A DNA stretch of 64,000 nt from Phlegmacium glaucopus. Its lineage: Eukaryota; Basidiomycota; Agaricomycetes; Agaricales; Cortinariaceae. Location of the stretch: assembly GCA_015039465.1 (NCBI GenBank), contig MU130037.1:23911-87910 (forward strand), written 5' to 3'. Both the position numbers and the translations under genes were made by a program. Positions 11,217 through 23,658 of the stretch are shown here, piece by piece. The stretch's first letter is position 1. Each line of letters opens with the position of its first letter. Below the pieces are notes generated by a model. It saw nothing but the letters and a program-made list of their open reading frames with translations. It was not told the origin of the DNA and did not search any database.

Positions 11217-13064
11217 AACCGTGCTAAGTCCTAGCGCAGAAGCGAAGTGTTTGGCTTTGACTGATGGTAACGCTTTGGTAAGCGTATCGGCTGTCATGTC
11301 GTTCGTAGGGCAATAAACGAGTTTGATGGTTCCGGCCTCGATAATATAACGGATAAAATGATAGCGAATGTCGATGTGTTTTGTGCGAGCATGATAGTGT
11401 CCGTCCTGTGCGAGTGCGATGGCAGATTTACTGTCGCTAAACAAAATTGTTGGAGTGTCGACGGATCCGAATAACTCGCTGATAAGACGTCGTAGCCAAA
11501 CGGCTTCTTTTGCGGCGTGGGTAGCTGCGACGTACTCGGCTTCCGTTGTTGACAGAGTGACTAACTCTTGCTTCTTCGACGACCACGATACTGCCCCTCC
11601 ATCTACCATGAAGGCGTAACCTGATATCGCCCTTCTGTGCTCTTGCGACGCCCCATCCGCATCAACATACCCCACTAGTCCTCTCGTCTCTCCACCATAC
11701 ATCAACTCCAGCTTCTTGGTTCCCAATAAATAACGAAATATTCGTTTTACGGCTTCCCAATGGGTCCAGCCTGGGTTGTCTGCAAACTGGGCTACTGTCG
11801 ACGTCGCGAATGCTATATCGGGTCTCGTACCCATGGCTGCGTACATTAATGAACCAACAGCTTCACGATAAGGCACGTTCTTCATTTTAATAATGTCTTC
11901 GATTTTACTGGGGCTTTGTGACTTTGACAGTGGTGCTGAGGGATCTATGGGGATCGATGATGGTTTGAGATCATCGAAATTGAATCGCGTGATTATGGAC
12001 TCGATATATGCATGTTGGGATAAGGAAATGGTTTTATTGGCGAGATCGCGAGTGATCTTGATGCCGAGGAGCCAGTGGGCAGGTCCAAGGTCGGTAATCT
12101 TATATTTCTTGTTCATTTCAACCTTGAAGTTACTGATTAATTTTGTAGAGCTCCCCGTTACCATGCAGTCATCGACATGGACTGCTAGTATGATGATGTC
12201 TTCTCCAATTTCTTTGTAGAAAACTCCGTGATCTGCTTCTGTCCTCTTGAATCCCAAGTCGTCCAAGGCTCGGCACAATGCGTCGTACCAATTCTTTGCT
12301 CCCTGCTTCAACCCATACAAGGTTTTCAACAGCTTCCATACCCATTGTTGACGGTCTTCCGTTTCGTGACCGATCGGTTGTTCGAGGTAAATGGTTTCAT
12401 TTTCACCAAGTTCGCTGTTCAAGTATGCTGAATCAAAGTCAAAAGTATCGACAGGCCATCCCTTGCGAGCAGCGATTGCGAGAAGAAGATGGAAAGAGGC
12501 TAGTTTGGCCACAGGTGCGTATGTCTTGTAATAGTCGATGCCGTAAATCTGAGTGAAACCTTTGGCCACTAGTTGGGCTTTGTACTTTTCAATTTCGCCT
12601 GCAGCATTCTTCTTGATGCGTAATACCCATCGACAGTCAACTACATTGGCATTGGAGGGGCGTTCCACCAGTTCGTAAGTGCCAGATTGATGCAAATTGG
12701 CGAGTTCTTTCTGAATCGCGTCTTTCCATCTAGGCCAGTCTGGACGTCGACGAGCTTCATCATACGTTGGTTCTATGCCTTCGGAACTTTGTGCTACAGA
12801 TGCCATTGCATAGTCCTCGATTGCCACCTCAGCAACTACCTCTGAACCTATTTGTACCCCTTTAGGTAACAAATTGGCCCTTCGTCTTTCGCCTGACATG
12901 CCAGCTCCCTCTCTCAACATCCTCACATATTCGGATTCCTTCCGGATACGCTTTCCTCTCCCTTCTATGGGTTCAACAACATCTCGCATATCAACATCAT
13001 CAACATTCAACTCGACATTTGGTGTTTCGTCAGGAATTTCCTCGATAGACGATGTCCTGTCTTC
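11214..13064 (-). pseudogene. Copia pol: reverse transcriptase and RNase H part, separated by frameshift
   Basis: Downstream part of the copia polyprotein. Reverse transcriptase motifs: C-R-W-V-L-R-I-K-K (about 12625), the catalytic Asp in F-D-F-D-S-A-Y-L-N (about 12425) and the active-site A-V-H-V-D-D-C (about 12180), a variant of YVDD. RNase H follows: Y-V-D-A-D-G (about 11665), a Glu in S-T-T-E-A-E-Y (about 11540), D-S-K-S-A-I-A-L-A (about 11425) and K-H-I-D-I-R-Y-H-F (about 11360). The stop is at 11214. The first residues read after the poly(T) run are artefacts of the insertion. Without the insertion this part would continue the upstream frame. Confidence 0.9.
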
Positions 13065-13101
13065 AAAAAAAAAAAAAAAAAAAAAAAAATGTCCTGTCTT
13101 C
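13052..13101. repeat. Poly(A) insertion with 13-bp target duplication
   Basis: ATGTCCTGTCTTC occurs at 13052-13064 and again at 13089-13101, with 24 A between. Removing 37 bp (24 A plus one 13-bp copy) rejoins the two pol frames exactly. The structure matches a LINE/SINE-type insertion consisting only of a tail, although an assembly artefact cannot be excluded. Confidence 0.85.
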
Positions 13102-15678
13102 GGGTTGGGCATTCTGGAGCTCGATATTCCTAATCTCCCCCTCGAGCGGTAAGATTTTAACCATTATATCGTCCTCGTCGAAATTGAATTTAACACTTCT
13201 TTCTACAGTGATTATCCGCCTCTCTGGCCAGTAGACGCGATGCCCTTCTTGAGTTTCGACATCCAGGCCCATCCATCTCCCAATCTTCGAGCGCCCATCA
13301 AGTTTTGAGCCGCTAGCGTCATGAACGCGAACTTTGCAACCCCATGGATGTATATTGGAGAGGTCCGGTTTACGTCCTGTCAAGATTTCGTAGGGAGTAG
13401 TGTCACCAAGGGTGCGTGTCCATGTGCGATTCTTTAGGAAAACCGCATGCGCTGTTGCTTCAGCCCACAGGAACTTCGGTAAACCGCTATCGTAAAGCAT
13501 AGCTCGGACTTTCTCCAGGATTGTTCGGTTCAGACGTTCTGCTACACCATTATGTTCGGGTGTATCGTGTACTGTAAGCTTTCTCGTTGTTCCGGCTTTC
13601 TTGAGGTAATCTGAGAATTCATCACTCAGATATTCTCCTCCTCGATCGGAACGCAGGCTTTTGATACGAAAGCTGTACTGGGTGGATAACCAGGCCTCGT
13701 AGATTCGGTAGAAGTCGAAGGTTTCGTCTTTGGTGTGAAGGAAGTAGATGTTCGTATACCTGCTGTAGTCGTCTGTAAAACTGACATAGTATTTCTTTCG
13801 ACTGATAGATTCAACAGGCGCCGGTCCCCATAAATCGGAATGAATTTCATCTCCAACTGCAGAACTCCTTGCTTCCTCCCGAACCTTTACTATGACCTTC
13901 CTAACTCCTTTCGCCCATTCGCAAGCTTCACAGACGGTAGGTTCACTAGTCGCATCTAGCTCTATGCCCTCGACAAGTCCCCTTTTAACCAGGAGTTTGG
14001 CCCTTTCATGTGAAACATGGCCAAGGCGACGATGGAGCTCATCAATAGATAGTTCTTCCTTCATGTTGGAGGTGTACGCGTTCGTTTCCGGGCTTGGTGT
14101 GAATACCCGGTAAAGTCCACCTTTCACTTTAATTTCGCCAATCATCTCCCTTTCTCTGTTGTAGATTCGGCAAATGTCTCTGGTGAATAGTGCTGTCGAC
14201 CCGGCGTTGGCCATTCGGCTTATCGATACCAATGTGACTTTCATAGACGACGAGTACAATACATCCTTCAAGAGGACCCGAGATTGCTCTCCCCTTTTAG
14301 GTATGTAAATATACATATCTCCTCTCCCAGTGGCCTGAAATGTTCGTGTATCAGCCGCGGTAATAGGCACTGGTTCAGTTTTGATGAAGTTAATGAACTT
14401 ATGGTGAAATCCGGACATATGACGAGTAGCGCCCGAATCGTACAGGTCGATCTCGACTCCAGTTGGTTTAGTAAGTTGAGTGGAGTTGAGACTCGTGTAT
14501 GCAGCGTCTGGGGGGATATTATCGAAGTCTTCCCAGTTGCCGTTGAAAATATCGTCTTCAGGATCGGTATAATCTTCAAGGAGATCAGGTACGTCGCTCA
14601 TTTCGTCGAAATCCGAGTGTTGGTCTGGTTCCGATAAATAGATATCGTCTATATCAATATCGGCTAGGTCGGTATCGAGTGCTATGTCTGCATCGTTTTC
14701 GGTTTCGGGGTCAGAGAAGTCGTCTAGGGTCACCATCCAGGCTTCCTCTATCTCGTCTACTTTCTCTTTCGCTGTGGCTGAGGTCTCTCCACTCTTTGCT
14801 TTCGCTTTCGACTTCCCCTTTTGTTTGGGACCCTGTCCTTCCTTTCCACCTCCCGGTGCCCAACAATCAGCCGCGTAATGCCCTTTTTTATGGCAATTAA
14901 AACATTCGACACTGCTTTTTCTGGAGCTCGAACCTGAGCTAGAACCTCCCCTACGACCCTTCCCGGAATCGCTGGAGTAGAAGGCGACATTTTCGTCCTT
15001 CTTGCCGAATTTGGACTTCAAATTTCGACGTTCATATTCTTCAGTTATTGTAAGCATGAGATCGTCGGCTGACAAGGTTTTCCCTAGGACACTCGAGGTT
15101 GCGTTTACAGCGGAAATGTACGGATCGTATGATGAAGGTAAGGACCCTAAGATTATCGCGTAGAAGTCGTTTTCCATCAGGGACTGACCCATTGATGCTA
15201 GGTCCTCGCGCATGGTTCTAAGTGTAGCGAAATGGGCGACTATGTCACCCTTTTCCGCACATCTCTGTTCCTGCATGCGTCTTCTGAGATCCACTGAGAC
15301 CATACGCGACTTATTCTGGAAATTCTTCGAGAGTTCTGTCCAAATTTCGTAGGCGGTCCCTTTAGAGCAGATTTTCATAAATAGTGAGTCCGGAATCGAG
15401 CTAGCGATTTGTTGTTTGACAATTGCTTCGCTCTGCTTCCATTCTTTCACCTCCTTCTTCCATTCTTTTACTGACAATTTTTGTTCATCAGTCAAAGTTC
15501 CTTCCAGATCGGTAACGGGGCAGATCGGCTCTCCATCAAGTTCTTCGAGGTGATCGAGAAGACCACGAGCGTCGATTGACCAAAGGAAGCGATCTTTATA
15601 TATGACCCAGTTTGAGCCGGATGCGTCGAGTCTGGGGATGCGGAGGAACTCATCGCCGAGTTTAGTAGATGTCGACAT
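13065..15678 (-). pseudogene. Copia gag-protease-integrase part, separated by frameshift
   Basis: Start M-S-T-S-T-K at 15678. Gag core (UBN2/DUF4219-like) spans residues of about 20-240. A zinc knuckle C-F-N-C-H-K-K-G-H-Y-A-A-D-C lies near 14900. The aspartic protease signature D-S-G-A-T lies near 14440. The integrase zinc finger H-R-R-L-G-H...C-E-A-C-E-W-A-K follows (about 14030-13900). The integrase core shows D-D-Y-S-R-Y (about 13770), R-S-D-R-G-G-E-Y (about 13650) and a Glu in H-N-G-V-A-E-R-L-N (about 13540). The frame runs into poly(T)-encoded Phe and is broken at the A-run insertion. The upstream ATG at 15774 is rejected because it would include the leader and primer site. Confidence 0.9.
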
Positions 15679-15744
15679 TGTATTGGGAATTGGAGTGGGT
15701 AAAACAAATGTAATAATTCGAGTGGTTTCTTTTTGTTTAAAGAC

Positions 15745-15764
15745 TGAGCTCGGGGCCCATAACC
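15745..15764 (-). other. Primer binding site, complementary to tRNA-iMet anticodon arm
   Basis: Directly after the 5' LTR the minus strand reads GGTTATGGGCCCC. GGTTATGGGCCC is complementary to GGGCCCATAACC, the conserved anticodon stem-loop of initiator tRNA-Met. This is the copia-type half-tRNA primer rather than the tRNA 3' end. Confidence 0.75.
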
Positions 15765-16070
15765 TATAGAACAAAGTAACTCAGTCTCGGAATAAAAGAC
15801 TTGTATATTTAGGTAATCTATACCTATAGAACAAAGTAACTGTAACTATAATCAGTCCAAGCTGTAATAGTAAAGTAGATAGTACGAACCTCAGTCTCGG
15901 AATAAAAGACTGAGGTATGGGATACAAATGATTGTAACATATATATGAAAGGGATTCCTTCATTCTCCGGGAACGACGGTAGCAATGGTTGGGAGGGAAA
16001 TTTGTATGAGTAATAAAACATAGATAAAAATACCTAAAATCTTTGTCATGCGCGGTTTGGGTATTCAACA
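15765..16070 (-). repeat. 5' LTR of copia element
   Basis: 306 bp, same as 10901-11206. It is followed in element orientation by the primer binding site and preceded by the target duplication at 16071-16075. Confidence 0.95.
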
Positions 16071-16075
16071 CAGGT

Positions 16076-16260
16076 CGGCATCAGGAAATAGCTCAAATGT
16101 TTATTTTGCACCAATGCACCTCCTGGTTCATGATGGATCCAACGCAGCCGAATGGTGCATAATTTAGTGGCGGTGGTTCTGAATGGTGCATAACTTGGGA
16201 CATCAATTTCAGTCATTTGTAAATTATTCATTATTAATGTAATAAATTGCATGATTTACA
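16076..16260. repeat. Left subterminal region of Plavaka element
   Basis: Contains TGCACCAATGCACC (about 16107) and, on the opposite strand, two GAATGGTGCATAA repeats (about 16150 and 16181). The same words occur near the right end. They are probably transposase-binding sites (inference). Confidence 0.5.
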
Positions 16261-16769
16261 TTCATTCTGCAGATGGTTTTCGCAGCCCAGACAATGGTTC
16301 ATTGGTATTCCACCACTGAATACCCATTGTACAATATGTTGTCCCTACCTAGTACTAATGGCCATCAGCAAACTGCGCTTGGCTCTCACGTGACGCTGCT
16401 GTTACTTGTTCCCTCCACGGTCACCTTAGGCTCCTTACAATTGCTCACATTGAGGCAGCCAGGCAGCCCACAGCAAGCAGTGTCACCGAGGACGCGAACG
16501 CCAGCACGCACGCCGAACGCCAGCCCAGTTCCCAGAAACACTTCCTCCCACTTCAACGCCTTCCACTTTCCAAGGTCCTTGACCACGATCCCCAAATATG
16601 ACTTCGCTGCCACCGTATTAAACTCACCCGTTCTGCCAGCCTGAGTCTTTTCTTTCCAATCACCTCGCGCTTTTTTCTCTGTTGACACTTGTTTAGATTA
16701 TTGGTGTGATGGTGTCAGCCTGACTACCGGTAGATTTTTCTACTCTGACTTCGTGCTCAAACTACTGAG

Positions 16770-17749
16770 ATGCCCCCAAAAACAACAGCTAAATCTCGGG
16801 CTCTGCTCAGGCGACAATATGGATCGCAATATATTCCTGACTCCAACCCCAGCTCTCCAGGTGAAACGGAGCCTGAGTCAGACTTGGAACTTGAACCTTG
16901 CCCTAATTCCGAGTCTCAGGTGCCAAGCTCGATGGTCTATGAACATGAGGTGCGTTCGCTGTTTCCAATGACTGTGGGTATCTTACTAATTGAGATCTCA
17001 GTTACAGATTCCGGTTCCCTTGCGACCCTATCTCGAATCAGAGACTCAACCCGAGTCTCAAGTCTCTCCTTGCTCCCCTTCAAGTTACTGCCAACACAAT
17101 GAGGTGCGTTCGCTGTTTCCAATGACTGTGGGTATCTTACTAATTGAGATCTCAGCTACAGATTCCAGTTCCCTTGCGACCCTATCTCGAATCAGAGACT
17201 CAACCCGAGTCTCAAGTCTCTCCTTGCTCCCCTTCAAGTTACTGCCAACACACCGACTCAGAAACTTTTACTCTACCATCCGCAGTTAAAGAATTTCGGG
17301 ACATGTTTGAAGGCCGCTGGGACATGTTCGACGAGGACTTCCCTGTGTTGCTGGCTGACTCGGAGGATGATGGTGGTGCAAGCTTCGAGGGACGTGAGAT
17401 GATCAAAGAAGAACAAAAGGTGCGCTACAATGCTGCTCCTAACCATGAAAATGGAATGTTAACCCCTTTCTAGCAACAGCTAGGTGCTAGATTGCCGTTA
17501 TCCTCACAGATGGCTTGCGCATCTCCACAAACAGTGGGCGCATCCTTGCCAACACCTACTCTCATCTCGTCCATTCCAAACGACTCAACCATCCCTACAG
17601 TGACTACACAACAAACCCACAAGACTATGACGCCACATAACGCCCGAAAACATGTTGCCCGATTATCAAGGGAGCTTCTAGCGCTTGACTCCCTACAAAA
17701 ACGGACGCGGAAGCTCTATCATCGGATGCTCATCCTGTCCCGTGGCTAG
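16770..17749 (+). CDS. Plavaka-associated protein with duplicated exon
   Basis: I do not recognise the product. Exons: 16770-16949, 17002-17103, 17156-17419 and 17474-17749, totalling 822 nt and 273 residues. All introns are GT-AG and phase 0. The N-terminus is basic (M-P-P-K-T-T-A-K-S-R), followed by Ser/Pro/Glu-rich sequence, an acidic middle (W-D-M-F-D-E-D-F) and a basic C-terminal helix (R-K-H-V-A-R-L-S-R-E-L-L-A-L). A 154-bp unit of one intron plus one 34-codon exon is repeated back to back, so L-Q-I-P-V-P-L-R-P appears twice. Lying inside the element, divergent in style from the transposase, it may be an accessory transposition protein (inference). Confidence 0.6.
16950..17257 (+). repeat. 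Tandem duplication of an intron plus exon, 2 x 154 bp
   Basis: Units at 16950-17103 and 17104-17257, each a 52-bp intron (GTGCGT...CTCAG, with a CTAAT-type branch point) plus a 102-bp exon. The copies differ at only a few bases. As 102 is a multiple of three, the frame is kept. Confidence 0.9.
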
Positions 17750-17855
17750 TACTAGTAGCGTAGCAAACAATCCATTTTATTTAACAACTATTTCATGGTG
17801 AACTCTGCAAAGTCCTGATATGAACTACGACAACAAAAGGTAATCGATTTACACT

Positions 17856-20659
17856 TTAGCATGCGATTCTATACATATGCTTATCTGTAAAGTCATTAAT
17901 AAAGAAAGTATTACAACAATCTAACACGTTGCTACTAGTCCACTCTGGAGGCGCAAACACACCAAACTTGGGGAAGAGATGTACACTGCGGCGTATATTA
18001 GCTACAGGAATAATACTGCAAACTTGGGTCCCATCAGCATCTCTGAGAGGTGAAATTTTGTAAAGGAGGTGATTGGGTTCAGGTCTATCTGGGAGAGGGG
18101 TGTACCATTCGACATAGGCAAGATGTTGGGGAATTTCAGCATTATCACCAAACATGATAGGAAGAAAAGGCTCAGGAAGAGAAAAAACGACACGGATGCG
18201 TCCGACATGATAACCTGCAACTGTATTTTGAGCAAATATCTTTTAAATTGTAATTTAAACATACCGTCAAGCCCAATGTCTTCCCCCGCCCCTGGAGCCG
18301 CCAGTCAACGTATTGGGAATGCCGAAAAATCTTTTCCTTCCGTTCTAGCCAAACCGTCATTTGTGTGAACTCGTCCTTGTGATTGGTTGCAGCATAAGCG
18401 TCTTTTGCAAGGTCGATATGTAGCCGTTCCGTGTACTCCGTGTTGAAGTTGTCCAATGTCCCATAGAGTTTGATATGGTCGACGTAGTGCCTGGCAAAAT
18501 GAAGCTTTGGAATGTTGAACCCATCGCGAATGCCAAGGTCCACAAATATTCCCTTGTTGTTGTGGAAGCGTTCAAGAGCGTCTTCGAGAAGCACGAGTGT
18601 TTCGTCAGTATGGACGGGATATTGTGCGAGATAAAGGAAGTCCAGGAGAGCTCGGACTGCCCGGATTAGGTGAACATTGGACAACCCATCTGGAAGAGGA
18701 ATGTCTATTACAAGTCCCAACAAAATGCGGCTCATTTGGTCATGTTCCTGGCCGGTTACTCTGGAGAGACTGGTGATTCCCTTCACAAAATGCCGGATAT
18801 TATGATTTGGTGGCAATCGGCGACACCGCGCATCAACTTCGAGAGGGCCAACAGCCTGGGTAATCCAGCCAATCAGGTGTTTAAGGATCCCTTGGTAGAG
18901 CTGGTGGAGAATGTCGGGTGTGATAGAGCGATAGATGTGGACGTAGGGTAGATCCTTCCAAAAAGGATTGACTACCGGTTTGATGCCAGCTTCTGAACAA
19001 GCCTGCAAGAATCCTCCTGGGTCGTTGTCAAATGAATCGAGAGCCTCGAGGATCTGATCAAGATCACGCAGTCCGGGATTTTGGTATCGGATGTAGTTGC
19101 CCATTTCATCTCGAGGTGTTGGGCACATAGCGCACTGTCCCGTAGTTACACATGCAGTAAGGACCTGCTCAGGGTAGTCGCCAGAAAAGCATGCGAGAAG
19201 TGGATGATTACGACGTACCAGGCCATCACCACTTGCCATAAAAAGTCCTGTCGTCCCACAATCTTTTAGTGGCCCAAGAACACGCCCCATGCATGCATGA
19301 TATAAATTTGCAAGCTGGCGGCGTCGAGCAGCTTTATTGGAAACGTTCTCAAGCCGTGTTGTGGGAAGATAGGCAAGTAAGACATATGCGCGGTTGGATG
19401 GTTTGCGACGGATCTCCTTTGGGATATTTCCAATTGTAAGGTAGAGAGGGTAGGCACTCTTGTTTCGAAATGTTGTTAACTGAGTTTTATCAGTAGAGAT
19501 GATAACAGGGAGTATCGTTGCGCCAGGCTTATCTTTCTCCAGTGCTTCCTGAAAATTTCCAAGTCCAAGTCAGGCATGGGATGAGTCATACGTTGGTTTG
19601 ATGAACACGCTTGAAACTCTCACCTGTGTCGACCACCACCATCTGCCAGTGTGCATGTCATGGTACATGCGCGTGGTCTTTGTTTCATCTGTGTAGTGCT
19701 TCTCTGGAGCGAACACCAGATATGGCGCAAACGATGGATCGCCAAACAAAGCCTTGATACACTCAACCACGTCCCTGAAGTACACTTCACAGACTTCATC
19801 ACCAATCACCACTTCATGTCGTTCAAACCGCGGACGCCCAGGTAAGGATGTATCGATTATTTTGTTTAATTCTGATGTGTTCTTGAAGGAGAGGCCAAGG
19901 CGTTCATGGACCTGGGATGGGAAACAAATGAGATTTGAGTTGGGTACGTAAAGTTATGCCACCTACACCGTCGATGCTCATCAACTCTGTAAACGCAGTT
20001 GAACTTGGGCCTTGAGTTTTTGCCCAGTGCGCGATCTCCCATTCGATCTTTGAAGAAAATGGGCTGAATGGGTTCTCTAGGTTGCCAATTTGCGAGGTGT
20101 ATGCTGCGTTTCCATCAACACAGTCCTGGTTCGTATACACTGCACCTGCATTTCCTCCACTAAATTTCACAGCATATGGTTTATTCTTCAACTCAGCCTC
20201 AGCTCCACCCCGAAGTCGGTTGGCCCCTTCTGTTGTGCCCTCGCTAACTTCCTCGCTAACTTCCTTGCCATTCGAGTTGGATGTCAATGGGTTTGGGTGT
20301 CGGTCAGGCTCCAAGGATGGTTCGTCAGTGTTATCCTCATCTTCATCGCTATCTCCATCGTGAATGACATTCTCATCATATTCATCTTCTTCAGGCTCCA
20401 TTCCGAATTCTTCAGGACTGTAATTTTCATAGTCACCAAAGAAATCACCCCTTGGATCCACTTCAAAACCTTCGGTCCCATCAATCCCGTCCATCTCGAT
20501 AGGAAAATCCTGCTCTCCTTGGTCGTTGTCAGATTCCCCAGGTTCATGGATGGATGTGTGAAGTGGTTGCTTGCAACGAGGGTCATCACTTCGTCGTTGG
20601 TGGTTCCAAAGACCACTTCGCATGAATGAGGAGGCTCCACACCCACACAGAATACGCAT
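17856..20659 (-). CDS. Plavaka transposase
   Basis: Recognised from the typical Plavaka wording: an N-terminal C-G-C-G-A zinc-binding start (20659), F-G-D-P-S-F-A-P-Y-L-V-F-A-P-E-K-H-Y (about 19720), a W-W-W segment (about 19635), I-I-S-T-D-K-T-Q-L-T (about 19490), P-D-I-L-H-Q-L-Y-Q-G-I-L-K-H (about 18900) and N-T-E-Y-T-E-R-L-H (about 18440). Exon 1 is 20659-19967, exon 2 is 19911-19624, exon 3 is 19548 to about 18265, and the last exon ends at 17856. An acidic linker lies between the zinc part and the core. As I read it, the last intron (about 18264-18201) leaves the next exon one base out of phase, so either the boundary is unusual or the gene has a small lesion. The start M-R-I-L is preferred over the ATG at 20749. 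Confidence 0.85.
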
Positions 20660-20916
20660 TTTTTTTGGGTTTCGTTTTTGGGTTTCGTTTGCGTGGCTTG
20701 TGATTAATGTCAGCCGACTCGGAATTTCAAAATTTTTCAAAATTTTCAAAAATATCCTCGTGACTCTTTCTCGCTGTTCCTCCTCTATTCCATTTACTCA
20801 CCAACACATCTAGCACTCCACTACTCCTTTTCTGTCCCAAGATTTAATTCTCATATACCTCTCCTCTCATTTTTCTCACCCACACTCCTTAATATACCCC
20901 TCGGATTCACCACACC

Positions 20917-23433
20917 ATGCAGAAGGTCCCAACATCTTCTCAGAAAGTCCAACCACCTAAAGAACCCAAAAAAAGCGCCCCCACCACACCAGCCAGACAT
21001 CCAAGCAATACCTTGCAGTCAATGGGATCGAACTCGGCCAGTGGAAGGCGTATGTTCATGGACCCGCACATTTTATTTTTTTCATTGACATGGCACCACT
21101 AGCAGCTAGAAAATCAAAGACCGATGCTTATACAACTGCCCGTAAGTCGTTTTTAATACTTATAGTCTGATTTTCATACTTTTGTTTTGACAGCTTGGGT
21201 AGGAGCGGCTCCTACTGGCAACCGTAAACGGGCCGTTTCCACTGTGGAGCACACCACTCAACCCTCAAAGAAGGTTAAAAAAGGTTCGATTCCCAAAATT
21301 TTCATGGTAATTTCCTGCGCTCATTTATCTGCAGCTTTAGTCCCGTCAAAGCCCAACAGAAATGCCCCGGTTACCCCACAAGGTTAGTCTCTCTAAGCAG
21401 TACTTCAATTTTTAACCTATATCATATAGCACCTCGTCGAAAGCCAGTTATAATAAACCTCGACAACGATGAAGAAGACAATGAAGAAACCGAAGAAGAC
21501 ACTATGGATGTTGATGAGTCTTCCCAGAGCCGCAAGCACCATCGACCAGCCATCTTGAATGCTAATAATGGTTCAGAATCCACCTCAGAACCTGGTGAGA
21601 ACACTGATGGTACCGACAGTGAGGGAAATGATGACTTGACGGGTCTTCATAGTACATCACTACAGAAAAAGATCACATCTGAGGTGGAGTTCCTTCGGTT
21701 TCTCTTCATATGGATATATCTCCTAAGTTATCTTTTAAATCCAGCACCCACAGTGGAGAAACCACCTCGTCGAGGAGGCTACCACCCACCAAGAGGTTGA
21801 TCCGTCAGATTTCTTCGACGACATTTACGAAGATGCCGATATGCACAGCCTGGGTCATCATGATATGGGAACAACCTCTGATTTCAATGGCGCTTTAGAT
21901 GAGGCTGAAGACGAAGATGACAGTACTGAGGTTGTGGATGGTGGGTCGGAGGAGGCTTCAGCTAATGAACAGAAGCACCGGAAGAATACCAAGAAGGTTT
22001 GCAAATGCTTCTTCCTTTCTCCACAAGTCGCAACTGAAGAAATATTTTACCGTAGTCTGGTTCATCAAAACGTGACATGGCACGTCTGTCTGAGGTGAGA
22101 CCAGTTCATATTTATTTCGCATTGCTTACTATGCCCTTGTGAAGGTTCCGCAATGGAAATCCAACCACAACGCTACTGCAAAGGCAAGTTTATATTACGT
22201 TGAACTCGGCCTTAATGCTTACATGCTCAAATTCTAGCACCGCCGTTTATCATCGCAGAGTGCAAGTCCCGACAGGTCATCCAACAATGGTGGCAACCAC
22301 AAGTATCAAGATGTTAACCTCAGGTGGCCGGACGAAGCTCATTACACCCCTGTTCTTCCCAAAGCTCGTAATCTAAGCATCAGGGAACAACCTTTGCCTA
22401 TGAGAAGGATGATACGTGCTGCGTTTACTCTTGTTACTGGTAACAGTCTATTCAATTCTGCCTACCCTTCTGCTGAGAAGGTCGAGTTCGAGACCTACCA
22501 CCGTGATGTGTTCATCAAATGTGCAAAACGTCTGAAGTATTTCAAGATTGTCAAGCGCATTCAGTGTGACGACGAGCTAGTCAAATTGTGTGCGCGTGTG
22601 GTAAGCATTTACATCTAACTTGTGTGACGTGGTATCTCCTGATCTATCGCTATTGTTCTTTTTAGATCAATGCTCGCATCTCCAATTTGCGTACGCAATG
22701 CAAGAAAGTCACTGATGGCAAGGTCGAAGGGTTTTATCAGCTTCTTGCTAGTGAAGAAGCGATCAAACGTGTCAAAGCTTTGACTGACGAAGATCAGGAC
22801 TACATTTACCCCATCAATCCGGTACGCTCCCAATACAATTGTCCTCTCACATTGTCTAACTATAAGAGGTCTGTTGTTTAGAATGGAATTGTCGATACTA
22901 AACGGCCATTCTTCCATCCCTGCATAATCTCGTCAATTAAAGAATTCTTTTTTTTCAGGAAGCCGTGGAACATTGGCTCAAAAGCATGAGACTTGCTTTT
23001 CATCGAGTATGGAGGATGGTCCAGGAAAGGATGAACTAGAGCTGCCCATTCCAATGGTCTGTATTGTTGCAACAACGGTCAGTTTGATTCATCTGTCTCT
23101 CACTGAATGTGATACTGATCCAAGTAGACCCATGCTTCACTTGATGACTGGAGTCAAGGGTATAAACGGAGCAAAAGTGACTTCCGCGCTGATGCTTATG
23201 AGTATATCTACCGAGGTCATGAACTTTTCCTTAACACGTTGCATGAAAAGGAACCAGAGTTCTATCATTCATTAATGTCTGACTTGTACAAGGCTGTTGC
23301 GTAAGTTCCTTTATCATTGCATTTATTTTCGGCAGCTGATTATTCCTGGTAAAGTGTGAAAGGGGTTCACTCAGCTACTCACATGGCTAACAATGCTATG
23401 GCACGACTCAATCTCCCAGCAAGAGCAACTTAG
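20917..23433 (+). CDS. DUF6532-like protein carried by Plavaka element
   Basis: A many-exon gene. Early exons are basic and low-complexity (M-Q-K-V-P-T-S-S start, then K-S-K-T-D-A-Y, R-R-K-P-V-I-I-N-L-D). Two acidic exons follow (21470-21690, 21750-21995), then a globular part from about 22240: M-I-R-A-A-F-T-L-V-T-G, I-N-A-R-I-S-N-L-R-T-Q-C, Y-P-I-N-P, F-H-P-C-I-I, I-P-M-V-C-I-V-A-T-T, L-D-D-W-S-Q-G-Y, stop at 23431-23433. That globular part resembles the fungal DUF6532 family, whose function is unknown. The T-run at about 22948-22955 puts the frame off by one unless a base is skipped or an intron ends there. It is transcribed away from the transposase. Confidence 0.6.
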
Positions 23434-23658
23434 GCATCAGGGCAGCTTATTTAGGTCTCTGAGTCATCATTTTCCTCATCACTGCATCTTTCATTGATGT
23501 CTATACCCTCTACTATACCCAGTCCATACTCTTTTATTTCTGTCCTTACCTATCAGGAATTACTACTTACATTCTTCATACTTACTTTCCCACTTTAATA
23601 ATAACCTTTTAATGTGTACACTGTGTGGCTGCAATTTAGAAATATTAACTACTATTGT

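Larger units (their letters stand above)
10896..16075 (-). mobile_element. Ty1/copia LTR retrotransposon, complete but frameshifted
   Basis: The element lies on the minus strand. LTRs at 10901-11206 and 15765-16070 (306 bp each) appear identical by eye. A 5-bp target duplication CAGGT flanks it (10896-10900 and 16071-16075). Each LTR starts TGTTGAATAC in element orientation. The order Gag, protease, integrase, reverse transcriptase, RNase H is the copia order. Identical LTRs point to a recent insertion. It landed immediately beside the left end of the Plavaka element. Confidence 0.95.
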
